A DNA stretch of 64,000 nt from an uncultured Allomuricauda sp. (GCF_947495325.1 NZ_CANLYK010000002.1:248001-312000), one strand, 5' to 3'. Positions 25,673 to 35,080 are shown, counted from the first letter of the stretch. The notes: generated from the sequence alone by a model not told the origin. Made by a program: numbers and translations.

Positions 25673-27868
25673 TTAGTTTTTATAAAATTTGGAGCTCTTT
25701 ATGCCTGAGTGATCTTGAACCACTATCACATATAAGCCTGAAGACAGGTCAGAAACATTAATGGAATTTTTGAGGGTCCCTTTTTTAATAGTATTTCCAG
25801 AAGTAGTAATAACAGAATACACGGCATCTTCAGATAATTTGGCCCCAACAGTTAACCATTCTGTGGTTGGATTTGGGTATACCGTAATCTGAAGCGTTTC
25901 ATCAAAAGCAAAAGGCTCATAGACAATAACTTCTGTTTCAGTACCATTAAATTCAAATTGAATTTCTTCTGAAAACTCGGATACTATATTCTCGGTACAG
26001 ATGGAACGTATCCGTGCTTCATAGGTAACACCTTCTTCCAAATTGGGAAGCTCCAAGCTATTTTCCCAAACCAGTTCACTCTTCCAACTGTTTTCCGTGG
26101 TGGATTTATATTGAACCTCAAAAAGGGTTTCTTCAGCTTCAGTCCATAAAATGGTGGAACTATTCTCAGTTGAGGACAACAATTCAACATCTAATGGAGT
26201 CTCTATATCACATTTTGAAACTTGCGCTCCAGAAACAATCAATGAAAAATCTTGGAATCTATTTATTAATGACCCTTTATGTGTAACGGTAATATTATAT
26301 TCCCCCGAGGCATTATCAATTTCTATTCGCTCAAAAGGATCAACAAGATTATCACCTTTTGTGGCAGCATCGTTTACCCTAGATACATTTAATTTCCATG
26401 GATAATACGTATTTCCGTTTTTGGTTATTCTGATATCCAAATCGTTCATCAAAGCTGGAGTTGTACCGTTCAAATCTCCTCTGTTTATATATTCCCCTTC
26501 CGGATCTGTCCAAGAAATCGAAGCAATCATTTTTTCTCCTTCTTTAGCATTTATGGTCATGGAAAAAGTTTCTCCATCTACCAGGCTTTCTTCTTCTATT
26601 AAACTACTATATCCTTTGTTTTGCAATGCTTCAGCAGCTGCCTTTGCGTTCATAATGCCCCACCCCATTTTGTAATCCGGTCCTGGAGCATCCACATCAT
26701 CAGCAGTATGCAAAGCAAGTCCTTTAAGTGTTTTGGCTTTCATAAAACCACCGTACAATTCCTCATGGTACTGCTGCAATAATAATAACGCTCCTGTTAT
26801 ACCGGGCGCGGCCATTGAAGTTCCTGCAGAGGTATCATAACTTGTATTGGTTGTGGAAGAAGTAGAAAATACGGAAGATCCATCGCCTGCCAAATCTGGT
26901 TTTACCCGCCCATCATCAACTGGGCCAAAACTACTATAACTAGTAACATTTGCTTCCTGTAATTCTCCGTTACTTCCAATTTTTGTGTTCGCACCAGCAA
27001 TGGTTAAACCATTTTTTGAAGTTGCAAAACCCAATAACAGATCAAATCCATCAGCTGTCGTCCCAAAAATTGGGGTTTCGTTATCATAAGATTTTTGAGC
27101 ATTCCCAGCGGCCGTTACCATTAAATAGTAAGGTGCATTATACATGATCTTGTCCCAATCTTGGGATACTCTAATGTAAGACCCAAAATACCAATCTGGT
27201 ACCCTGTCGGATTTGATACCATAGGAATGATTACTTAACAATAGCCCATTGGCAGCCGCTTCTGCAACTTCAATTTTGTCCCGGGTCCAATTATGGGTCA
27301 AAGCTTCAGCTCCATAGGCCACCCCTTTGGCATTCGGTTTTACTCCTGAGGAAATAAGATTACCTGTTACCAACGTAGCATGTGATCCCACTTCATCAGA
27401 ATCATCTCCATTTTTTGCTCTTGTACCGAATTCTTGGTGGGTTGTCAAAGCTACTCCAGCATCCCAAACTCCAACTTGCATACCACTACCATCAAGTCCC
27501 AAACTCATGAGCCCATCTGAATATAAGGTATGTGCTCTGGAAACTTGGTTAGATGGATCATTCAGGGTAGTATAAAAAAGAGGGGTTCCATCTGTACCTA
27601 TATCTTTAAGTGTAACAACGGTTCCATCACTGAGTTTTTCAGATTGCCTCCAATTATTGTCATTTAGAAGTTGTTTTATTTTAGCTTCCTTGGATTGATA
27701 TTCGGCCTCCATCTTGGAAATAAAAGACCCAATTTTGTTTTGATTATATGTTGACTGAATAAACTCTTTTTCGGATTTTGATTGTCCGAAAACGGAAGAA
27801 ATGCTTAAAAGTGAAAATAAAAAGGACGAAAAAATTCCTGTTGCCCAAGTAGGTATTTTGCAATCCAT
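25673..27868 (-). CDS. T9SS-secreted subtilisin-like (S8) serine peptidase
   Basis: 731 residues. Signal peptide ends near residue 29 (SVFGQS). The S8 domain shows Asp136 (VGVWDAGVA), His163 (GSHATLVTG), the oxyanion Asn256 (TAAGN) and Ser351 (GTSMAAPG). A fibronectin-III-like module spans about 555-640 (PLDVELLSSTENSSTILWTEA in part), and the last 75 residues form a type A T9SS sorting domain (ITVYPNPTTEWLTVGAKL ... SGLYVIVVQDHSG). It is therefore secreted through the outer membrane by the type IX system and cut at its C-terminus. Probably a nutritional or surface-processing protease. Confidence 0.95.
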   Translation of the reverse strand: MDCKIPTWATGIFSSFLFSLLSISSVFGQSKSEKEFIQSTYNQNKIGSFISKMEAEYQSKEAKIKQLLNDNNWRQSEKLSDGTVVTLKDIGTDGTPLFYTTLNDPSNQVSRAHTLYSDGLMSLGLDGSGMQVGVWDAGVALTTHQEFGTRAKNGDDSDEVGSHATLVTGNLISSGVKPNAKGVAYGAEALTHNWTRDKIEVAEAAANGLLLSNHSYGIKSDRVPDWYFGSYIRVSQDWDKIMYNAPYYLMVTAAGNAQKSYDNETPIFGTTADGFDLLLGFATSKNGLTIAGANTKIGSNGELQEANVTSYSSFGPVDDGRVKPDLAGDGSSVFSTSSTTNTSYDTSAGTSMAAPGITGALLLLQQYHEELYGGFMKAKTLKGLALHTADDVDAPGPDYKMGWGIMNAKAAAEALQNKGYSSLIEEESLVDGETFSMTINAKEGEKMIASISWTDPEGEYINRGDLNGTTPALMNDLDIRITKNGNTYYPWKLNVSRVNDAATKGDNLVDPFERIEIDNASGEYNITVTHKGSLINRFQDFSLIVSGAQVSKCDIETPLDVELLSSTENSSTILWTEAEETLFEVQYKSTTENSWKSELVWENSLELPNLEEGVTYEARIRSICTENIVSEFSEEIQFEFNGTETEVIVYEPFAFDETLQITVYPNPTTEWLTVGAKLSEDAVYSVITTSGNTIKKGTLKNSINVSDLSSGLYVIVVQDHSGIKSSKFYKN

Positions 27869-27896
27869 AATAATTGGTTAAGTAAGATTTGGACTA

Positions 27897-27904
27897 CAAA
27901 GCTA
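27897..27904 (-). promoter_or_regulatory. candidate -7 element TAGCTTTG
   Basis: Exact TAnnTTTG match on the minus strand about 28 bp before the S8 peptidase ATG. No clear -33 box. The gap 27869-28026 otherwise shows nothing distinctive. Confidence 0.35.
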
Positions 27905-28026
27905 TGAGTGGTGTTAAATCTATCGATAAAAAACCCTTTTATTTCGATGAATTACATAATGTTTGAAGATGAGGTGTTGTGAAACTCTAATTTTGTGTTG
28001 TGTAGTATTTTTCTTTCTTCTATTTT

Positions 28027-29043
28027 TTACTTGTTTTCCTTCAAAACAAGGTAAACAGGAAAATGGTCACTATAGCCTCCCAAGTATTTTTTTCCAGCAT
28101 ACGTCCTAAATGGATTGCCTTTATACTTCCCCTTCCACTCTTTAATAAACTTTGGTGCAAACACCTTGGCCTTTTTAAAACTATGTGTGCCTTTTTCATA
28201 GTTTAAAAAACTATGGGAAATTAAAATTTGGTCAAACAAGCTCCACTCCCCTTTGTAATTGGCACTTCCAGAAACCGGAGATAATAAGGTTTGCATTGGG
28301 TTTACAAACATCTTGGTCTCCATTATTGTTTTTATGCTCTCGGAATTAGGGTCATCGTTAAAATCTCCCATAATAATACAGTTGAAACTTTCCTTGGGCA
28401 TATTACCAATCTTTTGGAGTATCGTCTCCGCTGCTTTTATTCTTTTATAGCTGGTTTCATCTGCACCGTCCCTTCTAGAGGGCCAATGGTTTACAAATAC
28501 ATGTATTTCCTCTTGGTGCAATCTTCCATGCACATATAAAATGTCTCGGGTTAAATCCCTATCTCCATTATTATTGTCTACCATTAAAGGAATGGTCTCT
28601 GAAGAAATCACTTCAAAACGTTCTCTGTTATAAATGAGAGCTGTATCTATGCCTCTTTCGTCAGGAGAATCAAAATGAACATAATCGTAATTAACCTCCC
28701 GAAGGGATTTTGTTTTAAGAAGAGCTTCTATTACCTGTTTATTTTCAACCTCAGCAATACCAATTAAAATTGGAGGTACTCCACTATCATCCTGTCCAAT
28801 AAGTGATATGGTCCTTGCTAGTTTTTTTGTTTTCCTGCTAAACTTTGATTCATCCCAAACTTTTTTTCCGTCTGGAGTAAAGTCATCATCCAATTTATGA
28901 GGGTCGTTCTTGGTGTCAAAAAAATTTTCAAGATTGTAAAATGCTATGGTAAATTGGTTTTCTGAATTATTCAATTTAATTGAGCTTAGTTGAGTTTCTA
29001 AAATTAGAAAAACCCAAAGTACAAAAAACGGCTTCCAAAACAT
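28027..29043 (-). CDS. endonuclease/exonuclease/phosphatase-family protein, exported
   Basis: 338 residues; N-terminal hydrophobic segment (residues 4-20) acts as a signal peptide or anchor. The EEP catalytic residues are spread in their usual order: FYNLENFFD, GIAEVENKQV, HVFVNHWPSRRDG, MGDFNDDPNSES and a terminal YSDHFPVYLVL with the catalytic His. Members are Mg2+-dependent DNases, sphingomyelinases or phosphatases; which applies here cannot be told. Divergent from hflX (28-bp gap). Confidence 0.85.
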   Translation of the reverse strand: MFWKPFFVLWVFLILETQLSSIKLNNSENQFTIAFYNLENFFDTKNDPHKLDDDFTPDGKKVWDESKFSRKTKKLARTISLIGQDDSGVPPILIGIAEVENKQVIEALLKTKSLREVNYDYVHFDSPDERGIDTALIYNRERFEVISSETIPLMVDNNNGDRDLTRDILYVHGRLHQEEIHVFVNHWPSRRDGADETSYKRIKAAETILQKIGNMPKESFNCIIMGDFNDDPNSESIKTIMETKMFVNPMQTLLSPVSGSANYKGEWSLFDQILISHSFLNYEKGTHSFKKAKVFAPKFIKEWKGKYKGNPFRTYAGKKYLGGYSDHFPVYLVLKENK

Positions 29044-29047
29044 TGTT

Positions 29048-29055
29048 TAGATTTG
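29048..29055 (+). promoter_or_regulatory. candidate -7 element TAGATTTG for hflX
   Basis: Exact TAnnTTTG match 16 bp before the hflX ATG in a 28-bp divergent gap. No -33 TTG at standard spacing. Confidence 0.4.
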
Positions 29056-29071
29056 CACTTTAATTAATTCA

Positions 29072-30283
29072 ATGTTAGAAAAGAAGGTTACAGATTATGA
29101 AAAAGCGGTGCTTATTGGTGTTATCAGTAAGGACCAAGATGAAACCAAGGTCACGGAATACCTAGATGAATTGGAATTTTTGACTTATACTGCTGGAGGC
29201 GAGGTCTCTTGCCGGTTTACACAGCGTATGGAAGTTCCCAATCCCAAAACCTTAATAGGCAGTGGTAAAATGGAGGAGATTGAAAAATACGTAAAAGCCA
29301 ATGACATCGGCTCTGTAATTTTTGATGATGAACTATCTCCGGCCCAACAACGAAACATTGAAAAGCAACTTCGTTGTAAAATCATAGATCGAACTAGCCT
29401 GATTTTGGACATATTTGCCCAAAGGGCACAGACCAGTTATGCCAGAACCCAGGTTGAACTGGCTCAATACCAATATCTTTTGCCAAGGCTAACTGGTCTA
29501 TGGACCCACTTGGAACGGCAAAAAGGGGGTATAGGAATGCGTGGTCCTGGTGAAACAGAGATAGAAACGGATAGACGTATTGTCCGTGATAGAATTTCTC
29601 TTCTAAAGAAGAAACTCACCAAAATTGACCGACAAATGGAGACCCAACGGGGTAACCGTGGTGCCTTGGTAAGAGTTGCTTTGGTTGGTTATACCAATGT
29701 AGGCAAGTCCACATTGATGAACGTTATCAGCAAAAGTGATGTATTTGCGGAAAACAAGCTTTTTGCCACCTTGGATACCACAGTACGAAAAGTGGTCATT
29801 GGCAACTTACCTTTTTTATTAAGTGACACTGTTGGTTTCATAAGAAAGCTACCTACTCAACTGGTAGAGAGTTTTAAAAGTACTTTGGACGAAGTTCGGG
29901 AAGCTGATTTATTGTTGCATGTAGTGGATATCTCCCATCCCAATTTTGAAGAACATATCGCTTCCGTAAATAAAATTTTGGATGAGATTAAGAGTGCCGA
30001 CAAAAAGACCATTATGGTCTTCAACAAAATTGACCAATACGAAGCGGAAGTCATTGAAGAAGATGATTTGGTAACCGAACCAACCAAAGCCCATTTTACC
30101 ATTGAAGATTGGAAAAACACTTGGATGGAAAAAATAGGTGATAGGGCACTGTTCATTTCTGCATTGAACAAAGAAAATTTAGATGAGTTTAGAAAACGCG
30201 TCTACGATGAGGTCCGTGACATTCATGTAACCCGTTTTCCCTATAACAACTTTTTATATCCTGAACATTTGGATCAGTATTAA
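29072..30283 (+). CDS. hflX: GTPase HflX
   Basis: 403 residues. Ribosome-associated GTPase that splits stalled or idle 70S ribosomes under stress. The N-terminal HflX domain includes IGSGKMEEIEKYVKAND and DRTSLILDIFAQRAQTSYAR (in part), the linker GGIGMRGPGETEIETDRR is diagnostic, and the G domain has G1 GYTNVGKS (206-213), DTVGFIRKLP (G3) and FNKIDQ (G4). Monocistronic, followed by a strong terminator. Confidence 0.97.
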   Translation: MLEKKVTDYEKAVLIGVISKDQDETKVTEYLDELEFLTYTAGGEVSCRFTQRMEVPNPKTLIGSGKMEEIEKYVKANDIGSVIFDDELSPAQQRNIEKQLRCKIIDRTSLILDIFAQRAQTSYARTQVELAQYQYLLPRLTGLWTHLERQKGGIGMRGPGETEIETDRRIVRDRISLLKKKLTKIDRQMETQRGNRGALVRVALVGYTNVGKSTLMNVISKSDVFAENKLFATLDTTVRKVVIGNLPFLLSDTVGFIRKLPTQLVESFKSTLDEVREADLLLHVVDISHPNFEEHIASVNKILDEIKSADKKTIMVFNKIDQYEAEVIEEDDLVTEPTKAHFTIEDWKNTWMEKIGDRALFISALNKENLDEFRKRVYDEVRDIHVTRFPYNNFLYPEHLDQY

Positions 30284-30503
30284 GTGATTGTTGGATGAGT
30301 TGCATAGTTTACCGTTGAAGTGTATCCCTTAACATTTTCTACCACATCTTTTTGCCTGTTCACAACAAAAGTTTAGGCATAAACCACAGAAAAACTACTT
30401 TCATATTGTTTTTAAGTGTTAGTGTTATAACCCGGTCTCCATAAGCTTAACCTACTTAGACCTTGGTAAACAAAACACCCCAAATTAGTAGAATAACCCC
30501 ATA

Positions 30504-30535
30504 AAAAATGCCCTCAAATTTTGAGGGCATTTTTA
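30504..30535. terminator. bidirectional terminator between hflX and DUF3078
   Basis: A near-perfect hairpin built on ATGCCCTCAAA and TTTGAGGGCAT with A-tract on the left and T-tract on the right, so it works for both convergent genes. The rest of 30284-30552 holds no gene I can see. Confidence 0.9.
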
Positions 30536-30552
30536 TTTTTCTCTAAGCTCTA

Positions 30553-31479
30553 CTAGAACGAATAGCTAAGGCCTAGTGTCCAATATGTTTGTAGTTCATT
30601 ATCAAGAGTAGCAAAAGTTTCTGTATCATTTCCTAAGGTGTTAATGGAATAATCCAAAGCTTCTTGCTTGTTGTTTCTAAGCCCAAAATCGAACCCAACA
30701 CCTATTGCTTTCCATAGAGTATACGAAAATGAATTGGTCCAGGTCCAATTGCTCAAATCTCCGCTTTTGTAGCTCTGGAACATAGAAAGGTTGGTCTTGA
30801 AATTAACGGCACCCAACTTTTTGGTATAATCCGCGACAATTTTAGCACCTGTAGAAGACTCATAAATGGTGTCATCATCTGCAAACACAAAATTGTAGTT
30901 CAACGGATGGATTACCACAACTAGATCTGTAACAGGGTTCCATGTAAAACCGATACCCACATCCAAATATCCTGGGTCGTTAAAATTGTTCAATACTGTT
31001 GTGCGGTATTCCAACAAGGCCGAAGCTGCCCATGTTTTGCTAATGTTCCTCCCGTATAATGAGGAAAGGTTAAAAACGTCCGTTGTAGCTGTAAAACTAT
31101 CATCATCATCCGGGTCATCTTTATCATCCAACTTGATCCAGGCAAAGTTTGTGGTCAACGCGTTTCTCCAGAAGAATTTTTCTTCTTTTAGGTTAGCATA
31201 GGCATTAAAGGTAAAACCAATATTTCCTGAGGAGTTGTTTGGAACCCCTTGAGCATACCAATTGCTAAAATTGGAAAGACTGCCCCCAATTGTGCCAAAC
31301 GCTCCCAGTTTCCATCCTGGCAAGGCATCTATTTGTGCCTGAAGTGCATTAACACGTCCTTGGATTGCAGCAATCGAATCTTTTTTGGGGGCCATTAAAG
31401 CTTTCAATTCTTCTTCTGTTTGTGCTTTAACGGCAATGAGAATAAAGAATGCAGTTAAAGTAAAAAGTAGTTTTTTCAT
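30553..31479 (-). CDS. DUF3078 protein, outer-membrane type
   Basis: 308 residues from the ATG at 31479, which gives a clean signal peptide (MKKLLFTLTAFFILIAVKAQ); a start 15 codons upstream would place unrelated residues before it. DUF3078 family, common in Bacteroidota. After a short coiled stretch (IAAIQGRVNALQAQIDALPG) the chain consists of amphipathic strands with GxxxN/W patterns and ends in LGLSYSF, an aromatic C-terminus typical of an outer-membrane barrel. Function unknown; not in an operon. Confidence 0.85.
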   Translation of the reverse strand: MKKLLFTLTAFFILIAVKAQTEEELKALMAPKKDSIAAIQGRVNALQAQIDALPGWKLGAFGTIGGSLSNFSNWYAQGVPNNSSGNIGFTFNAYANLKEEKFFWRNALTTNFAWIKLDDKDDPDDDDSFTATTDVFNLSSLYGRNISKTWAASALLEYRTTVLNNFNDPGYLDVGIGFTWNPVTDLVVVIHPLNYNFVFADDDTIYESSTGAKIVADYTKKLGAVNFKTNLSMFQSYKSGDLSNWTWTNSFSYTLWKAIGVGFDFGLRNNKQEALDYSINTLGNDTETFATLDNELQTYWTLGLSYSF

Positions 31480-31505
31480 AGTATGGAGTTTTATGTTTAG
31501 AAACA

Positions 31506-31513
31506 CAAAAGTA
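31506..31513 (-). promoter_or_regulatory. candidate -7 element TACTTTTG
   Basis: Exact TAnnTTTG match on the minus strand, 27 bp before the DUF3078 ATG. The remainder of 31480-31718 is AT-rich and holds no recognisable gene. Confidence 0.4.
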
Positions 31514-31718
31514 AGAAATGTCACATTTAAATAAAGGCTATTTACTTCTTAATAAAATAGGATGCTAAGGAACACTATTCACCCCATACCACAATCATAC
31601 AACTTCCTGGTTTATAGGCTTTATACTGTATACATCAATTGATACAAGGCTTTTATTAATTCCCCATCTCTACTTTCAACATATCCTTCTTCTTTTATTT
31701 GAAATAATACATTTCATT

Positions 31719-33260
31719 ATGAAAAATATGGTACTTATTCGTTTATTTATGCTCTCCTTGATAGTATTGGCATTAGGTTGCGGTTCAGATGATTCCGTGG
31801 CTCTTGCGGAAAATGATGGCCCAACTATTAGAGGTTTTAGTCCACTGGAAGGGGAAGTGGGAGAAACCATCTGGATCACCGGAAAAAACTTTGGTAGTAC
31901 CTCGTCAGCCAACACCGTAAAAATAGGGAGTGTGGTGGCTCCAATAAGCAGTTCCTCCACCGCTGAGATTTTTGTGACCGTCCCAGAGGGTACCGTAAGC
32001 GGTGCCATAAGCGTTACCGTGGATGGGAAAACTGATACCGCTGGGATTTTTACTGTTATGGAAAGCCTTACGGAAAACAGTATTTCCCTGAACAAGAATA
32101 CTTTGGAGCTTTTCACCCTGGACAGTGAAACCCTGGTCCCCACCTTTATGGGAACGGCGACGGCCACCGATATTGAATGGACCTCAGAAGACGAGGCAAT
32201 TGCCATAGTGGATGATAATGGAAAAATCACAGGTATGGCAGAAGGAAGCACGTTTATAAATGCTTTTATAAGTGAAGAAGTTAGCACAAATTGTATTGTA
32301 ACCGTAAGTCCAAGTGTATTTGCTGTAGGTTATGAAACTATTGATGATATAAGAGTTGCTAAAATTTGGAAAAATGGAGTCCCTGCAAACCTGACAGATG
32401 GTACCAAATTTGGAGTTGCGACATCTGTGTTTGTAGACGCTACAAATATTTACGTTAGTGGAATTGAATCAAATCAAAATGACCTACCCTCAGCCAAAGT
32501 ATGGAAAAATGGGGAATCCCTTTATACGCTGTCCGATGCAAGTAACTATGGAGTAGCGCATTCAATTTACGTCTTTGAGGGGAACATATATGTAACCGGA
32601 AGTGAAACCGATGAGAATGATAAGGCAAATGCCACCATCTGGGAAAATGGAGTTACCTATGCAACTCTAACAGATGGCATGGGAGGATCTTTGGGGTCTG
32701 GAATATTTGTAAATGAAACGAACATATACACTGCAGGTTACTTAGAGAATCAACAGCACGAAAACGGTACGCCTAAATTATGGAAAAACACTGTACAAGA
32801 AAATTTGACCGATGAAACATATCACGGCCGAGCAAATGCTGTATATGCTGTAGGTACCGATGTATTTGTTGCAGGTTATGAGGAAAATGACAGTGGAATT
32901 TCGATAGCCAAGTTTTGGAAAAATGGCGAAGTCACAGATTTAACGGATGGATTAACAAATGCGGAAGCAAATTCCATATTTGTACTTGAAGAAGATGTTT
33001 ATGTAGCTGGAGGATATTATGATGATATGGAGAACACAGCACAGGCAATCATATGGAAAAACGATTCGCCAACCAAATTGGGCATGGTGGGTTCTGCCGC
33101 TTCCTCGGTATATGTTTATGGAGAGGGTGTTTATGTGGGAGGATATGAAAGTAATGGAGGTGTCGCAAAAGCTATCGTATGGAAAAATCAAATCCCTATG
33201 GACCTAACACTTAGTGAAGGAGCTGGAGAATCCGCGATTCTTTCTGTTTTTGTAAAGTAG
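31719..33260 (+). CDS. surface lipoprotein: IPT/TIG + Ig-like (Big_2) + WKNG repeats
   Basis: 513 residues. Lipobox ALGC gives Cys21. Residues about 35-115 form an IPT/TIG domain (GPTIRGFSPLEGEVGETIWITGKNFG in part), about 118-198 a Big_2 Ig-like domain (WTSEDEAIAIVDDNGKITGM), and about 200-513 six to seven repeats of roughly 50 residues, each with a SIYVxxxxIYVxGxE strand pair and a conserved W-K-N-G motif, likely a beta-propeller. Predicted to be displayed on the cell surface; ligand unknown. Monocistronic, followed by a strong hairpin. Confidence 0.85.
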   Translation: MKNMVLIRLFMLSLIVLALGCGSDDSVALAENDGPTIRGFSPLEGEVGETIWITGKNFGSTSSANTVKIGSVVAPISSSSTAEIFVTVPEGTVSGAISVTVDGKTDTAGIFTVMESLTENSISLNKNTLELFTLDSETLVPTFMGTATATDIEWTSEDEAIAIVDDNGKITGMAEGSTFINAFISEEVSTNCIVTVSPSVFAVGYETIDDIRVAKIWKNGVPANLTDGTKFGVATSVFVDATNIYVSGIESNQNDLPSAKVWKNGESLYTLSDASNYGVAHSIYVFEGNIYVTGSETDENDKANATIWENGVTYATLTDGMGGSLGSGIFVNETNIYTAGYLENQQHENGTPKLWKNTVQENLTDETYHGRANAVYAVGTDVFVAGYEENDSGISIAKFWKNGEVTDLTDGLTNAEANSIFVLEEDVYVAGGYYDDMENTAQAIIWKNDSPTKLGMVGSAASSVYVYGEGVYVGGYESNGGVAKAIVWKNQIPMDLTLSEGAGESAILSVFVK

Positions 33261-33284
33261 TATAGAGTCGAAATCCATTCTAAA

Positions 33285-33320
33285 TGAATCCGCAATCAAT
33301 AGATTGCGGATTCATCTTTC
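33285..33320 (+). terminator. strong terminator between convergent genes
   Basis: Perfect 13-bp stem: TGAATCCGCAATC (33285-33297), loop AATA, GATTGCGGATTCA (33302-33314), then a T/C-rich tract. It serves the lipoprotein gene and may also stop the suf transcript from the other side. Confidence 0.9.
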
Positions 33321-33824
33321 TTATTTCTTTTTAAATAGGGGCACCGAAGAACAGGCCTCACCATACATTACGCTTTTTGCAACTTGTTGAATTTTAGAAA
33401 TTGCCAAGATATAGGCATTTTCAGGCACTGGTTTATTGGAGCAACCTTTTATGATAATAGGTTTATCCTTAAAATTGGAAACATCCAAATCTTCCAAAAG
33501 AGTTTGATATAAGGACATTTCTACATCTTCCAAACTTCCAATTACCACTTTTTTGGAATAGGGGTTCAGTTTGGAGGCAACCAACATATAGGCCCATCCT
33601 GGGACAATTGCATCCGTGGAACAACCCAACGCAACATACGCGTCTGTATAAGCTGACCAATCATGTTCTTCCAAGTGTTTTCTGAATTCTTTCTCCCTTA
33701 GAATAAAACCTTCGTGAAGCCAATCTTTTATATCCAACACAACTCTCTGACCTTCAGGATATAGCTCCTCAAGGTCAAAAGTTATTAGTTTACTTTGTGC
33801 TACTCTGTTTACTATTTCAGACAT
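33321..33824 (-). CDS. DUF2480 protein, distal suf-operon gene
   Basis: 167 residues, soluble. DUF2480 is found in Bacteroidota and is often placed in suf operons; its role is unknown. Three cysteines stand out in conserved-looking contexts: GCSTDAIVPGWAYM, KGCSNKPVPENAYIL and GEACSSVPLFKKK. They could bind metal or an Fe-S cluster, or serve as sulfur carriers (inference). It is the last gene of the minus-strand suf run, 20 bp after the four-helix-bundle gene. Confidence 0.85.
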   Translation of the reverse strand: MSEIVNRVAQSKLITFDLEELYPEGQRVVLDIKDWLHEGFILREKEFRKHLEEHDWSAYTDAYVALGCSTDAIVPGWAYMLVASKLNPYSKKVVIGSLEDVEMSLYQTLLEDLDVSNFKDKPIIIKGCSNKPVPENAYILAISKIQQVAKSVMYGEACSSVPLFKKK

Positions 33825-33830
33825 ATGAAT

Positions 33831-33850
33831 TCAGATATCAGTCGTCAGAT
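33831..33850. repeat. degenerate CTGA/TCAG repeat, copy A
   Basis: TCAGATATCAGTCGTCAGAT, overlapping the stop codon of the four-helix-bundle gene. Shares CTGATATC-type cores with copy B (34217-34245). Confidence 0.5.
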
Positions 33851-34207
33851 TTTGTTTTCTAGGTGTTTGATTAAGCCGTGAATGGTTTTGGATATTTCCT
33901 CACAAATTCCATAAGCTTTTTCAAATTCAACTTTACTTATGTATTCAACATCCATTGCCAAATACAATTGGGATTTTACTTCATAACAAGAGGCTTGCGC
34001 AACATTTAAGAAGTAGATAAATTGCTTTTTCGTTTTTCTTCCATAACCTTCTGCAATATTAGAAGAAACGGATATCGATGCTCTTCGTATTTGGTCCCTA
34101 AGTGCAAAATCTTTTGAAAAAGCCTTCTCATCTGTAATCTGATATATTTCTTTGTTAAGCTCTCTAGCTTTTCTCCATGAAACTATCTGTTCAAACCCCT
34201 TATCCAC
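33845..34207 (-). CDS. four-helix-bundle protein (23S rRNA intervening-sequence type)
   Basis: 120 residues. Matches the four-helix-bundle family first seen in 23S rRNA intervening sequences: FEQIVSWRKARELNKEIYQ, LRDQIRRASISVSSNIAEGYGR and FLNVAQASCYEVKSQLYLA are its hallmarks. Homologues occur at scattered sites in Bacteroidota genomes as stand-alone genes of unknown function. Here it lies inside the suf operon between sufT and DUF2480, with degenerate repeats on both sides, so it looks inserted. Confidence 0.9.
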   Translation of the reverse strand: MDKGFEQIVSWRKARELNKEIYQITDEKAFSKDFALRDQIRRASISVSSNIAEGYGRKTKKQFIYFLNVAQASCYEVKSQLYLAMDVEYISKVEFEKAYGICEEISKTIHGLIKHLENKI

Positions 34208-34216
34208 TAATTTTAA

Positions 34217-34245
34217 TTTCTGATATCCGAGGTCTGATATCTTAT
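34217..34245. repeat. degenerate CTGA/TCAG repeat, copy B
   Basis: Holds two CTGATATC cores around CGAGG. Bases 34232-34245 (GTCTGATATCTTAT) match copy C at 37709-37722 in 13 of 14 positions. Confidence 0.6.
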
Positions 34246-34250
34246 TTTAC

Positions 34251-34580
34251 TTAAAGCATTCCCAACTCCAATTTGGCTTCTTCGCTCATCAATTCTTGCG
34301 TCCAGGGGGGGTCAAAAGTAATCTCAACCTCAACCTCTTTTAATGCATCCAAGGATTTAACCTTTTCTTCTACCTCAACGGGCAATGTTTCTGCTACGGG
34401 GCAGTTAGGTGATGTTAAGGTCATTAGAATTTTTACATCATTATCTTCATTCACGAATACATCGTAAATAAGACCTAACTCATATATATCAACCGGGATT
34501 TCTGGATCATAAATGGTCTTTAAGACCTTTACTATTTTCTCTCCCAGTTCTTGTGTGTCTATTGTGATTTCTTCGCTCAT
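34251..34580 (-). CDS. sufT: SufT-type (DUF59/MIP18) Fe-S assembly factor
   Basis: 109 residues from ATG 34580; an in-frame TTG three codons earlier is less likely. DUF59 domain with the conserved TLTSPNCPVAETLP segment whose Cys is needed in related maturation factors, plus YDPEIPVDIYELGLIYDV near the N-terminus. SufT proteins help deliver Fe-S clusters to target enzymes. It starts 5 bp after the sufE stop, so the two are cotranscribed. Confidence 0.9.
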   Translation of the reverse strand: MSEEITIDTQELGEKIVKVLKTIYDPEIPVDIYELGLIYDVFVNEDNDVKILMTLTSPNCPVAETLPVEVEEKVKSLDALKEVEVEITFDPPWTQELMSEEAKLELGML

Positions 34581-34585
34581 TTTTC

Positions 34586-35008
34586 TCAATTTAATTGTGT
34601 TTGATAAGCGATGGCATACAATTTTAATTGCTTTACCATACTCACCAATCCGTTTGCCCTTGTTGGCGAAAGATGCTCTTTAAGACCTATTTCATCAATA
34701 AAATCTGTGTTGGCATCGATAATATCTTGCGGTTTCTGATTACTGAACACCCTAATTAAAATTGCAATGATTCCTTTGGTGATTATCGCATCGCTATCCG
34801 CAGTAAAAACTAATTTATCAGTATCCAATTCAGCATGAACCCATACTTTACTTTGACAGCCTTTTATAATATTATCATCCGTTTTGTATTGATTATTAAT
34901 CAACGGAAGTGATTTGCCTAATTCGATCATGTACTCATACCGTTGCATCCAATCATCAAACATGGAAAACTCATCTACAATCTCTTCTTGAATACTTTCT
35001 ATGGTCAT
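34586..35008 (-). CDS. sufE: SufE sulfur-transfer protein
   Basis: 140 residues. Accepts persulfide sulfur from SufS and boosts its activity. Cys51 in NIIKGCQSKVWVHAEL is the acceptor site. Other marks are MQRYEYMIELGKSLPL and the C-terminal helices ending YAIAYQTQLN. 72 bp after sufS on the same strand. Confidence 0.95.
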   Translation of the reverse strand: MTIESIQEEIVDEFSMFDDWMQRYEYMIELGKSLPLINNQYKTDDNIIKGCQSKVWVHAELDTDKLVFTADSDAIITKGIIAILIRVFSNQKPQDIIDANTDFIDEIGLKEHLSPTRANGLVSMVKQLKLYAIAYQTQLN

Positions 35009-35080
35009 CTGTCAGTTTTGTTCAAAAATACAATTAGGATGGTTGTTAGTCAAACGTTTATGATAAAGATAACTTCTACG

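Noticed and set aside
31676..32287. 203-codon open frame on the minus strand opposite the TIG lipoprotein gene
   Set aside because: It is a shadow of the strongly supported plus-strand gene: serine/valine-rich, no family pattern and no start context.
32300..33260. Tandem DNA repeats in the lipoprotein gene, considered as a CRISPR-like or satellite array
   Set aside because: The repeats are protein-level propeller units with diverged DNA; there are no constant repeats and spacers.
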